A stretch of DNA of 51,949 nt from Planctomycetota bacterium (GTDB taxonomy: Bacteria; Planctomycetota; Planctomycetia; Pirellulales; Pirellulaceae), in the NCBI GenBank assembly GCA_026692885.1, contig JAPLNJ010001211.1, positions 1-51,949 on the forward strand. The letters are read 5' to 3'. A program made the position numbers and the translations under genes. Of this stretch, positions 43,943 to 51,875 are shown piece by piece. Under the pieces are notes generated by a model. It did no database searches. It was not told the DNA's origin and saw only the letters and a list, made by a program, of their open reading frames with translations. Position 1 is the first letter of the stretch; the number at the start of each line of letters is the position of its first letter.

Positions 43943-44077
43943 GGCAAGCGGACGGAAATAATCTCCCCATCGCGAGGCGTCGTCGCGTCCACGCGGTCGC
44001 GTCTCTCCGAAACGCGAAACCCGGTCTCGGAGAGACCGGGCCACGTGAAGCGGGCACATTATTTCCGTCCACTTGCC
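43943..44077. repeat. 135-bp inverted-repeat element with internal hairpin
   Basis: Terminal arms of 20 bases (43943-43962 and 44058-44077; word GACGGAAATAAT) are complementary with one mismatch. Inside lies a perfect 9-bp hairpin (44020-44028 with 44032-44040, loop of three). The size and layout fit a MITE-like or extragenic structured repeat; no coding part. It starts directly after the stop of the restriction gene and might also end its transcript. Confidence 0.75.
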
Positions 44078-44099
44078 CAAGTGTGGCCCGGCCCGTGGG

Positions 44100-44204
44100 A
44101 TACTGCCCGCGGCCGGGCTTGTCCCTTCGTAGAGTGGAATTTGTTCCGCTCTTCGCTGAACGGATTGAAATCCGTTCTACGACAAAGCGACCCGCGGGCA
44201 GTAT
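44100..44204. repeat. Inverted-repeat element with two internal hairpins
   Basis: Perfect 13-bp end arms at 44100-44112 and 44192-44204 (ATACTGCCCGCGG). Two further hairpins lie inside: GAGTGGAA with TTCCGCTC at about 44131-44150, and the perfect stem GAACGGAT with ATCCGTTC at about 44157-44176. The design of nested palindromes makes a cruciform or folded RNA likely. It is followed after some 200 bases by a small toxin-antitoxin-like pair. Confidence 0.75.
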
Positions 44205-44410
44205 AGAATGTGGCCAGCGGCCAGGCGATCCGGCCTGTGAACCACGGGTTGACCGGGACACAAGGAGGCGATCTATGTATAAAGTCACGCCCCGTACGTC
44301 TGGTCCCTGAAATTAGGACACTGCCCCGCCGGGGCGACATTGGACGCGTCGAGGGATTAACAATAGAATCTAGCGGCGGCGAGGAAGCGAGTGTTCGCTG
44401 GAGGTGTCCG

Positions 44411-44641
44411 ATGATCTACCGAGGCAAGGTGCGTGGTGGTGTGGTCGTTCTTCAGCCTGGGATTCAGCTGCCAGAGGAGCTGGACGTGACGGTCGAGCCT
44501 GTGTCGGCGGAAGCCTTACCCAGCAGCCCCGTCAGTTACCCTGCGAGCATGCGCAATGGCGTTCCGATCTTTCCGCGGACCGCAGGCGGGCCTGTGCCAG
44601 GACTTGATTTGGTGAACAAACTTCGTGACGAGACGCCGTGA
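44411..44641 (+). CDS. Small protein, probable antitoxin of the truncated VapC
   Basis: A 76-residue protein from ATG 44411 (MIYRGKVRGGVVVLQPGIQL, PEELDVTVEPVSAEALPSSP, ending LVNKLRDETP). The N-terminal part resembles an AbrB-like or swapped-hairpin antitoxin strand pair (RGKVRGGVVVL). Its stop overlaps the GTG start of the next PIN fragment (GTGA), the usual arrangement of a VapBC pair. The longer open frame upstream to 44210 carries no sense. Confidence 0.6.
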   Translation: MIYRGKVRGGVVVLQPGIQLPEELDVTVEPVSAEALPSSPVSYPASMRNGVPIFPRTAGGPVPGLDLVNKLRDETP

Positions 44642-44811
44642 CGCACTTACTGGACATTAACGTCTTGATCGCACTGTTCATTACCGACTTGTATCTCGCT
44701 GGATTGGCGCACCGCTGCGGCGGCAAGCTCGCCACGTTCGACACGCGTATTCCATTCGACGCTCTCGTCGGAAGGCCAGCGGACGTCGTGGAGGTTGTTC
44801 CGACGGCCTGA
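44638..44811 (+). pseudogene. VapC-type PIN toxin with in-frame central deletion
   Basis: A 57-codon frame from GTG 44638. It begins THLLDINVLIALF, the strand with the first catalytic Asp of VapC, and then jumps directly to the C-terminal part: ITDLYLAGLAHRCGGKLATF then DTRIPFDAL. The centre of about 70 residues that carries other acidic residues is missing, and the two ends are joined in frame. The protein cannot be a working ribonuclease. Confidence 0.7.
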
Positions 44812-44934
44812 ACGGCAGCTCTGCGGTCGTTCAGGCCGGCGCGGGTGCGATGGCTTGCTCGCCAGCCCTGTGGAAACGCCGCTGGCCTGTGCAGGTGGTC
44901 CGTCCAACCGATTGGAGCGAACGGAGAACGAATC

Positions 44935-47040
44935 ATGGATCTGACAGGCACCAAAACCACAATCCTCAATCAGGGAACTGCAGAGGAGAAACGCGAGGAA
45001 ATCAGGCAGTATTTCCACGCCACCTATAGCTTGGACGAGCGGCTGTACGACACCCTGTCGTCGGAAAGTGCGTTCTACCTGCGGCCGGAGCCGCTGCGGC
45101 ACCCCCTGATTTTCTATATCGGGCATACGGCGACTTTCTACATCAACAAACTGATCGTGGCCAAGATCACGAACCACAGGATCAATCCGCGGTTCGAATC
45201 CATGTTCGCGGTCGGTGTCGACGAGATGTCCTGGGATGATCTGAGCGCGGCGAACTACGACTGGCCGACGCTGGCCGAGGTCAAGGCGTATCGTGACACC
45301 GTGCGGGCGGTCGTCGACGAGACCATCCGGACCATGCCCCTGACGCTGCCCATCGACTGGGACCATCCGTTCTGGGTGATTCTGATGGGCATTGAGCACG
45401 AGAGGATTCATCTGGAGACATCCTCGGTCATCATTCGCCGCCTGCCGATCGAACTGGTCCGGCAACTCCCGTTGTGGAGCATCTGCCCCGCCTCGGGCGA
45501 GGCGCCGCAAAACGAACTGCTTCCGGTCGCCGGAGGGCGCGTCGTGCTGGGCAAAGCCAAGGACCACCCGCTGTATGGCTGGGACAACGAATTCGGCCGG
45601 CAGGAAAACGATGTCCGAGACTTCTCGGCCAGCCGGTATCTGGTTTCCAACCAGGAATACCTGAGCTTCGTCGAAGACCAGGGCTACGAACATGAGGAGT
45701 ACTGGACGCACGAGGGATGGAAATGGATTGGGTTCTCTAAGGCCCAACATCCGTTGTTCTGGATGAAATCGTCGGGCGGTTACCGCTTCCGGACCATGGC
45801 GCAAATCATCGACATGCCTTGGGATTGGCCGGTCGAGGTGAACTATCTCGAGGCCAAGGCTTTCTGCAACTGGCTGGCACGCAAGACCGGAAAACCCATC
45901 CGGCTGCCCACCGAGGCCGAATGGTATCGGCTGCGAGACCTGCACGACATTTCGGACCAGCCCGATTGGCAGACAGCACCGGGCAACATCAATCTGGAGC
46001 ATTGGGCCTCATCGTGTCCGGTGAGTCATTTTCGCTTCGGGGAGTTCTTCGACATCATTGGCAACGTGTGGCAGTGGACGGAGACGCCGATTACGGGCTT
46101 TGACGGGTTTCAGGTCCACCCGTACTACGACGACTTCTCGACACCCACGTTCGACACGCAGCACAACCTGATCAAGGGCGGTTCGTGGATTTCGACCGGC
46201 AACGAGGCGACCCGCGACTCGCGGTACGCGTTCCGAAGGCACTTTTTCCAACACGCAGGGCTGCGATATGTGCAGTCGGAGCAACCGTTAACCATGCCCG
46301 AAGCGATGTACGAAACCGATTCCGCCGTGTCGCAGTACTGCGAATTTCACTACGGCAAGACCTATTTCGCGGTGCCCAATTTCCCGGCGCGATGCGCTGC
46401 GATGTGTGGCCAATACACGCGTGAACGCCCGCGGCGCAAAGCCTTGGATCTGGGCTGCGCCGTGGGACGGGCTACGTTCGAACTGGCCAAGGAATTCGAT
46501 CTTGTCACCGGTATCGATTTCTCGGCCCGCTTCATCCGCGTGGCGCTGCAACTCAAGAAAGAAGGCGTTGCGCACTTTGAACTGGTCGAGGAAGGGGATG
46601 TCGTTTCGTACCACGAAACACGTTTGTCCGAACTGGGACTGGCCGGGGTGGCGGACCGCGTCGAGTTTTTCCAAGGCGACGCGACGAATCTCAAGCCGCA
46701 ATTCACCGGCTACGATCTGGTCCTGGCCGCCAATTTGATCGATCGGCTGAACGACCCCAGAAGGTTCTTGCAGACCATTCACGAGCGGCTCAATCCGGGG
46801 GGTGTGCTGGTGATTGCCTCGCCCTACACTTGGTTAGAGGAATTCACGAAGAAGGAAAACTGGTTGGGCGGTTTTCGCAAAGGCGGCGAGCCCTACCTGA
46901 CGCTCGACGCCCTTCGCGAGTTGCTGAGTCCGCATTTCACGATGCTGGATCAGCCGCAGACGTTGGAGTTCGTCATCCGCGAAACGCGACGGAAATTCCA
47001 GCACACGGTCTCCGAAGTGACCGCCTGGGCGCGCACTTGA
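44935..47040 (+). CDS. ovoA: OvoA: 5-histidylcysteine sulfoxide synthase with methyltransferase domain
   Basis: A 701-residue protein from ATG 44935 with GGAG ten bases upstream. Residues about 20-175 are a DinB-like helical bundle with the iron-binding pattern: GHTATFYINK (H64) and EH155-ERI-H159-L-E, the HxxxHxE motif of EgtB/OvoA sulfoxide synthases. A formylglycine-generating-enzyme-like sulfatase domain follows (KAFCNWLARKTGKPIRLPTE, NLIKGGSWISTGNEATRDSR). From about 495 a methyltransferase has the SAM motif ALDLGCAVGRATFELA. OvoA joins cysteine to histidine as a sulfoxide and later N-methylates the imidazole to give ovothiol, an antioxidant. A separate PLP lyase (OvoB) is needed and is not in the window. 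Length and domain order are normal. Confidence 0.9.
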   Translation: MDLTGTKTTILNQGTAEEKREEIRQYFHATYSLDERLYDTLSSESAFYLRPEPLRHPLIFYIGHTATFYINKLIVAKITNHRINPRFESMFAVGVDEMSWDDLSAANYDWPTLAEVKAYRDTVRAVVDETIRTMPLTLPIDWDHPFWVILMGIEHERIHLETSSVIIRRLPIELVRQLPLWSICPASGEAPQNELLPVAGGRVVLGKAKDHPLYGWDNEFGRQENDVRDFSASRYLVSNQEYLSFVEDQGYEHEEYWTHEGWKWIGFSKAQHPLFWMKSSGGYRFRTMAQIIDMPWDWPVEVNYLEAKAFCNWLARKTGKPIRLPTEAEWYRLRDLHDISDQPDWQTAPGNINLEHWASSCPVSHFRFGEFFDIIGNVWQWTETPITGFDGFQVHPYYDDFSTPTFDTQHNLIKGGSWISTGNEATRDSRYAFRRHFFQHAGLRYVQSEQPLTMPEAMYETDSAVSQYCEFHYGKTYFAVPNFPARCAAMCGQYTRERPRRKALDLGCAVGRATFELAKEFDLVTGIDFSARFIRVALQLKKEGVAHFELVEEGDVVSYHETRLSELGLAGVADRVEFFQGDATNLKPQFTGYDLVLAANLIDRLNDPRRFLQTIHERLNPGGVLVIASPYTWLEEFTKKENWLGGFRKGGEPYLTLDALRELLSPHFTMLDQPQTLEFVIRETRRKFQHTVSEVTAWART

Positions 47041-47065
47041 TCATCCGCAGCGCGAGGTTCGTAGC

Positions 47066-47230
47066 GTGGGGGAAGCAGACCATCTCGACCGTTGGCGGGG
47101 CGCGTTGTGGGGCATGTTCTTCGGCGATGCGTTGGCGCCCCCACGTAGCGCCCCCCGGTCCAACTGCAAAACGCTCGATCACGGCAGCGCCGGCGGCTCG
47201 ACGATCGAGTCCGAGCAACCGGCCTTCTGA
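47066..47230 (+). pseudogene. N-terminal fragment of an ADP-ribosylglycohydrolase
   Basis: A 54-codon frame from GTG 47066 begins GEADHLDRWRGALWGMFFGD then ALA, the typical start of an ADP-ribosylglycohydrolase, after which the sequence is unrelated (RSAPRSNCKTLD) and stops at 47228. Only about 26 residues of the family remain. Confidence 0.55.
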
Positions 47231-47489
47231 AACAGTTCCAGGCCTCGCTTCTACAAGGCGGAGAAGGACGCCTGCCGAGTCTTCCCCGACCCGACACGGT
47301 CAAGATGTTCTGCGACGACGCGGCGAGGGCTGGATTCGTTCTCTAGGGGAAGCAAAAGAGGACGCCGGTTTTCTTCTCTTCGAGAAAAGTAGAATCCCCT
47401 GTCGGCCTTCCTGCCGTCGGCCCGAATACGCCGAAGCCTCCCCGCCACGCCACTTCTCGACTCTACGCTTGTGTCCCTCACCGTTTGCT
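47231..47489. other. Intergenic stretch without a supportable gene
   Basis: About 260 bases between the ADP-ribosylglycohydrolase head and the convergent end of the helical protein. No domain or clear hairpin is visible. Confidence 0.4.
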
Positions 47490-48671
47490 TCAGCGTTGTT
47501 CGTAGAGCTTGTCCAGGGCGGCTTGCACGGCGGGCGCGAGCTTCTGGAACTTTTCAAAGGCGGCCTTGTATTCCTGATACAGCGTGGCGGCTTTGCGATA
47601 ATTGTCCGCCACCGTCGGGTTCGACTTCCAGGCGGCGTAGAGTTGCGGAACCGGTTTGTACCAGCGTTCCATGATGCGCAAATTGCCCTTCGATGTTGTC
47701 ACGGCGGCCTTCAATTCCCGTTCGATAAATTCCACCTTGTCCCACTGTTGGTCGGTCAAGCCCTGGGGGTTCTTCTGGAATTCCACGATGGCGGCGACCC
47801 ACTCCTTGCACATCGTCAGATTCTCCCCCAAGGACATGAACTGCGGGCTGACTTTGAGCACCTTGGCCTTTTCTTTCATAGCCTCCGCGGCGCCGTCCGA
47901 AGTCGCTGTCTTCGTCAGGGCCACGAAAACCTCCAAGACCTCATTCTGCACGTCCTGGCAGTCGTTGTAACGGATGTCCCAGACGTCCTGGAATACCGCG
48001 ACGGTTTTCGCATGCTTGGCCAGGGCAGGCCGGAACTGCGGCTGCTTGCGGCACTCCGCCAGCGTCTTCTCCAGCACTTCCAGCCCTTTTTTCACGATCT
48101 CTCCGCCCGCGCCGATGTCCTCCAGCACCGCTGCGAGGGCCTTCTGTTCGTCCTCGACGGTCTTCAGGAGCGTCTCCTTCTCCTTGTCGGTCATCGGCTT
48201 GGCGGCAAGGGCCAGCCACGGTTGGATCTTCTTTCGTCTCTCGGGCAGAGAGGCGGCCGCGTCGTTCACGCGTTTCGTCGCCGTGGGGACGATCTTGGTG
48301 GCAAAGCCTTCCAGAGCCACGGACATGGAAGTCATGTCGTTGCCAATCTTCTTGGCGCGATCGGCCACGTCGCTGCTGAAATCATTGACGAGCTGCAGAT
48401 ACTTCTTGCAGCCGGCCACGGTCTCCTTTTGCTTGTCGCCACACTTGGCGAGGGCGCCCTTCAAGGCTTTTCGCAAGGCGGCGCACGTCGATTCGGCCGC
48501 TTCAAGCTCCCTCTGGATCATCTGAGGGATCGGCTTCTTGCAGTTCTTCTGCCACTCGTCCAGCGCCTTGCCGACACCCGAACCCTTGAGCGCGGACGAG
48601 CGTTTCGATTCCCACCACTTCTTGTTGAACGACTTTTCGTAAGAGATGGCGGCAACGTCTTTCATGTCCAT
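47490..48671 (-). CDS. Orphan helical, charged protein of unknown function
   Basis: A 393-residue protein from ATG 48671 with AGGAG upstream. No signal peptide, no membrane segment and no domain I recognise. It is almost wholly helical with long amphipathic, Lys/Glu-rich stretches (LEAAESTCAALRKALKGALA, VADRAKKIGNDMTSMSVALE, KGLEVLEKTLAECRKQPQF), suggesting a coiled-coil rod, with a C-terminal part rich in aromatic residues (MERWYKPVPQLYAAWKSNP). It is isolated: both sides are gene remnants. A structural or scaffold role is only a guess. Confidence 0.75.
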   Translation of the reverse strand: MDMKDVAAISYEKSFNKKWWESKRSSALKGSGVGKALDEWQKNCKKPIPQMIQRELEAAESTCAALRKALKGALAKCGDKQKETVAGCKKYLQLVNDFSSDVADRAKKIGNDMTSMSVALEGFATKIVPTATKRVNDAAASLPERRKKIQPWLALAAKPMTDKEKETLLKTVEDEQKALAAVLEDIGAGGEIVKKGLEVLEKTLAECRKQPQFRPALAKHAKTVAVFQDVWDIRYNDCQDVQNEVLEVFVALTKTATSDGAAEAMKEKAKVLKVSPQFMSLGENLTMCKEWVAAIVEFQKNPQGLTDQQWDKVEFIERELKAAVTTSKGNLRIMERWYKPVPQLYAAWKSNPTVADNYRKAATLYQEYKAAFEKFQKLAPAVQAALDKLYEQR

Positions 48672-48993
48672 GACTTGCTCCTTGCATTGATCGGAGATCC
48701 GGCGACCTGCGACGGCATGTCGACTCTCTCGCGATTTGCCAACGGCATTTCCTCTCTCCCGGGTGCTCGCAACACTGGCCCTGCCTCCCGAACAAAGAGG
48801 GGGATTTCACGCGTGGCTTTGACCCTATCCCGGATACGGTGCCGCGTCAATCCCCCGTCAAAGTCATGGCAGCGGCGGCCAACTCGGCACGCTGCGGGCA
48901 TCGCCAAGAGCAGAGAGCCGCACCAAACTTCGGCAGCTTGCCCCAGGAATCGCGACGGCCGAACATTGGTGGACGGTTCCGACTAGTGCATGA
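48672..48993. other. Upstream region of the helical protein, no gene
   Basis: About 320 bases. It must hold the promoter and the AGGAG site of the minus-strand helical-protein gene. I see no gene and no clear operator. Confidence 0.4.
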
Positions 48994-49212
48994 TTGGTGC
49001 GGCTGTTCCTGCCCGACCAGCAGCAACGGCGTCCCTACCAAGGTCACACCGAACAGGCGGTCCCCCTTCCCGATGACCGGGACCGGTTGCTGTTCCACGA
49101 GTATTTTCATGGCGAGACGGGGGCCGGACTCGGCGCCAGCCATCAGACTGGCTGGACGAGTCTCGTCGCGCATTGTCGGGAGCACACCGCTCGCGGTAAG
49201 ATGTCCCCGTAG
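48994..49212 (+). pseudogene. C-terminal tail of a GH63-like glucosidase gene
   Basis: The open stretch reads VRLFLPDQQQRRPYQGHTEQ, LLFHEYFHGETGAGLGASHQ, TGWTSLVAHC and stops at 49210. LFHEYFHG and GASHQTGWT are the C-terminal signature of GH63/mannosylglycerate-hydrolase-like enzymes. The catalytic barrel is absent, so this is a tail only. Confidence 0.6.
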
Positions 49213-49238
49213 CAAAGTGCGGCGCAACGAAGTCGTTT

Positions 49239-49308
49239 AACCGCGACCCAACGGGGAGCGCGGGTTGCGGCAAACCGCGACGGGCGCGCTCCCCGTTGGG
49301 TCGCGGTT
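49239..49308. repeat. Perfect 24-bp inverted repeat ahead of the redox fusion gene
   Basis: Arm 49239-49262 is the exact reverse complement of 49285-49308 (core CGACCCAACGGGGAGC). The 22-base loop holds a further short stem (GCGG with CCGC). It ends 32 bases before the ATG of the fusion gene, so it would lie in the 5' leader or promoter. It may regulate, insulate, or be a dispersed palindrome. Confidence 0.85.
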
Positions 49309-49340
49309 GAACGAGTCTGACCCCAGGAACAGGTGCTACG

Positions 49341-51746
49341 ATGCCCGATCTGAAGTCGTCAACAGGGAACGTCCTCCGGGTCGTCGTGATCGGTGCCGGG
49401 GGCGCCGGCATGGCTGCCGTGGACTCGTTGCGCAAGGCCGCTCCCGGCGCGAAAATCGTCCTGATTTCCCAGGAGACGGAACTCCCCTACTACCGCCTCA
49501 ATCTGACGCGCTATCTCGCGGGAGAGGTCGACCGGCCAGACCTCTTCATTCATCCGGCGGCCTGGTACGCAGAGCAGCAGATCCAACTTCTGCTGGGAAC
49601 GGAAGTCTCCGCCCTGCAGCTGGCCGACCACGCCGTCCAACTGGGCGATGGCCGGCGACTGCCCTTCGACAAGCTCCTGCTGGCGGCCGGCGCCCGTCCC
49701 TTCATCCCGCCCATCCCCGGAGCGGAGCGGCAGGGAGTCACCAGCCTGCGGACGGTGCACGACGCGGATGCTGTTTTGAAAGCCTGCGAGGCGGGGGCCC
49801 GTTGCGTGTGCATCGGCGGCGGGTTGCTCGGCTTGGAGGCGGCCGGGGCGCTGGCCCAACGCGGGGTGCAAGTGACGCTCTTGGAAGGCCACGGCTGGCT
49901 CCTGCCTCGACAGCTGAACCAGCGCGCCGGAGAAATCCTTGGCACGCATGCCGGCGGCCTCGGGATCACGCTCCGAAACAAGGCCGTCACGCGGGAGATC
50001 CTCGGTGACGGACACGTCCGCGGCGTATTGCTGGAGGACGGCAGCACGATTCCGGCCGAACTCGTGGTGATTGCCACGGGCATCCGCTCGAATTGCTCTC
50101 TGGCGCAACAGGCGGGATTGGAAGTGAAACACGGCATCCTGGTCAACGACCAACTCATCACCTCACATCCCGACGTCTTGGCCGCCGGCGACGTGGCCGA
50201 GCACAACGGAGTTGTCTACGGCCTCTGGACCGCCTCCCAGGCTCAGGGAGCGATCACCGGGCGGAACCTAGCCGGGGCCAGCGCGGAGTTCACCGGGTTG
50301 CCGCGTACGAATACGCTCAAGGTGCTCGGTCTGGACATGTTCAGCATCGGCCAGATCACGCCCGCGGACGCCGGAGGTCAAGTCCTGGAACAGGAGGTCG
50401 AGGGCCACTACTACCGCTTCGTCTTTCAAGAAAACCGCCTGGTCGGAGCGATCCTCCTGGGAGATACTCGGCCGATGTCGGTGACGAAGAAAGCGGTCGA
50501 GGAGCGGCGTGACTGCGCCAGTCTCCTGCGGGCTGGCGCGACGGCCCAGGCCGTCGTCGAGCATCTGGGGGAGACGATCGCAGACAGATCGGCGACACGG
50601 ACTGCCGCTCGAGCGCGCGGCGTGCCGCAACCCGTAGACAAGCCGGCGGCTTCTGTCGGTGCCGGGCGGTATCGCTGCCCCGTCTGCGGATACATCTACG
50701 ACGAGCGCGAAGCGGGCGTAGCGTGGGACTCGCTGCTGCACGACTGGGCCTGTCCGGCCTGCGGAGCAGCGAAATCAACGTTCGAGCCCTTGGCGCAAGA
50801 AGCCTCGGCCCCGGTCCAGGCCGCTCCCGGACGGGTCGCCCTGGCCCATCGCGTCTTCGGTTATGCATTTCTGGCCCTCTATGTGGTTCTCATGTGGCAG
50901 ATGGTCCCGCGGCTCTGGACGTATCAGATTGAACTGCCGGCGCGGACCGTTGTCCACCTGAGTCTGGGCATGGCCATCGGGGTGATCCTGCTGCTGAAGA
51001 TTTCGATCGTGCGTTTCTTCAAGCGGCTGGATGCGGCCCTGGTGCCGGCCTTGGGCAGTTCGCTGCTGGTCGGCAGCGCCGTGCTGATCGGCATCGCGGT
51101 GCCGCCGGCATTCCGCGAGGCCCTGGCCACCAACCGGCTCTTTACCGAGGAGAATTGTCGAAGGGTCGAGTCACTCCTGGTTCAGGCGGGTCTGGACAAG
51201 TCGGCCAGCGCCCAGTTGGCCACCCACGCGGCGCTGCGGGCCGGACAACGCGTGCTCCGCCAACAGTGCATCGAGTGCCACGATCTCCGGACGGTAATCG
51301 CACGCCCGCGGACCCCGGACGCGTGGCGTCAGACGGTCCGCCGCATGGCCGACCGGACCACGCTACTGGACCCGATCGACGAACACCAGCAGTGGCAAGT
51401 GACAGCGTACCTGGTGGCCCTGTCCCCGCAGTTACAGCAGTCCGCGCAGCGGTTGCGAGACCAGGTGGAGCGTCGCGCTGGGGCGAAACAGGCCGCTGCC
51501 AGCTTGGCTGCGAAGCCCGAAGACGCGGCTCCGCAAGATACGGCGCAAGCCAAGCAACTGTTCGAGACCAAGTGCTCCGAGTGCCACGCCACGAACGAGG
51601 TGGACAAGAAGCCGCCCGATTCCGCGGCCGCCGCGCGCGACCTGGTCAAGCGGATGGTCGACGAGGGATTGACGGCCAGCGAGGAGGAACTCGCGCAGAT
51701 CGTGCGGTACTTGACCGAGACCTATGTGAAGAACTCGACCCCCTAG
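49341..51746 (+). CDS. Fusion: FAD/NAD(P) oxidoreductase, rubredoxin, 3-helix membrane part and di-haem cytochrome c
   Basis: An 801-residue protein. Residues 1-430 form a FAD-dependent pyridine-nucleotide oxidoreductase of the NirB/rubredoxin-reductase type (VVVIGAGGAGMAAVDSL at 14-30, CVCIGGGLLGLEAAGAL from 156, VLAAGDVAEHNG). Residues 444-482 are a rubredoxin (YRCPVCGYIYDE and DWACPACGAAK), whose four Cys bind iron. Three membrane helices follow: about 504-522, 536-557 and 565-590, with His residues in LAHRVFGY and VVHLSLG that could bind a b-haem. The C-terminal 200 residues hold two c-haem sites, CIECH at 643 and CSECH at 745. Three helices place the N-terminal reductase in the cytoplasm and the haems outside, as c-haem attachment needs. 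It would move electrons from NAD(P)H through iron to periplasmic cytochrome. No family with this full order is known to me. Confidence 0.85.
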   Translation: MPDLKSSTGNVLRVVVIGAGGAGMAAVDSLRKAAPGAKIVLISQETELPYYRLNLTRYLAGEVDRPDLFIHPAAWYAEQQIQLLLGTEVSALQLADHAVQLGDGRRLPFDKLLLAAGARPFIPPIPGAERQGVTSLRTVHDADAVLKACEAGARCVCIGGGLLGLEAAGALAQRGVQVTLLEGHGWLLPRQLNQRAGEILGTHAGGLGITLRNKAVTREILGDGHVRGVLLEDGSTIPAELVVIATGIRSNCSLAQQAGLEVKHGILVNDQLITSHPDVLAAGDVAEHNGVVYGLWTASQAQGAITGRNLAGASAEFTGLPRTNTLKVLGLDMFSIGQITPADAGGQVLEQEVEGHYYRFVFQENRLVGAILLGDTRPMSVTKKAVEERRDCASLLRAGATAQAVVEHLGETIADRSATRTAARARGVPQPVDKPAASVGAGRYRCPVCGYIYDEREAGVAWDSLLHDWACPACGAAKSTFEPLAQEASAPVQAAPGRVALAHRVFGYAFLALYVVLMWQMVPRLWTYQIELPARTVVHLSLGMAIGVILLLKISIVRFFKRLDAALVPALGSSLLVGSAVLIGIAVPPAFREALATNRLFTEENCRRVESLLVQAGLDKSASAQLATHAALRAGQRVLRQQCIECHDLRTVIARPRTPDAWRQTVRRMADRTTLLDPIDEHQQWQVTAYLVALSPQLQQSAQRLRDQVERRAGAKQAAASLAAKPEDAAPQDTAQAKQLFETKCSECHATNEVDKKPPDSAAAARDLVKRMVDEGLTASEEELAQIVRYLTETYVKNSTP

Positions 51747-51770
51747 CAACCCGTTAAGCAAAGGGAAGCC

Positions 51771-51875
51771 ATGGATCCGCTGACAAACGCTGTCTTAGGT
51801 GTCGTGTTCCTGGTCGCCGGGGTGGCGGCCACTGGCCTGATGTACTATCTGCGTGGACGCAGTCACGGTTCGTAA
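51771..51875 (+). CDS. 34-residue single-span membrane protein
   Basis: ATG 51771 with a GGGAAG site upstream, 24 bases after the fusion gene. The protein MDPLTNAVLGVVFLVAGVAA then TGLMYYLRGRSHGS has one hydrophobic helix (about residues 8-27) and a basic C-terminal end, suggesting N-out, C-in. Small one-helix subunits are common in membrane redox complexes, so it may be an accessory subunit of the preceding enzyme. Too short for most automatic gene calling; the coding status rests on ribosome site, position and composition. Confidence 0.55.
   Translation: MDPLTNAVLGVVFLVAGVAATGLMYYLRGRSHGS

Noticed and set aside
46830..48986. 718-codon plus-strand frame across the OvoA end and the helical protein
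   Set aside because: It runs over two supported genes and remnants; the part opposite 47490-48671 is antisense to the Lys/Glu-rich protein.
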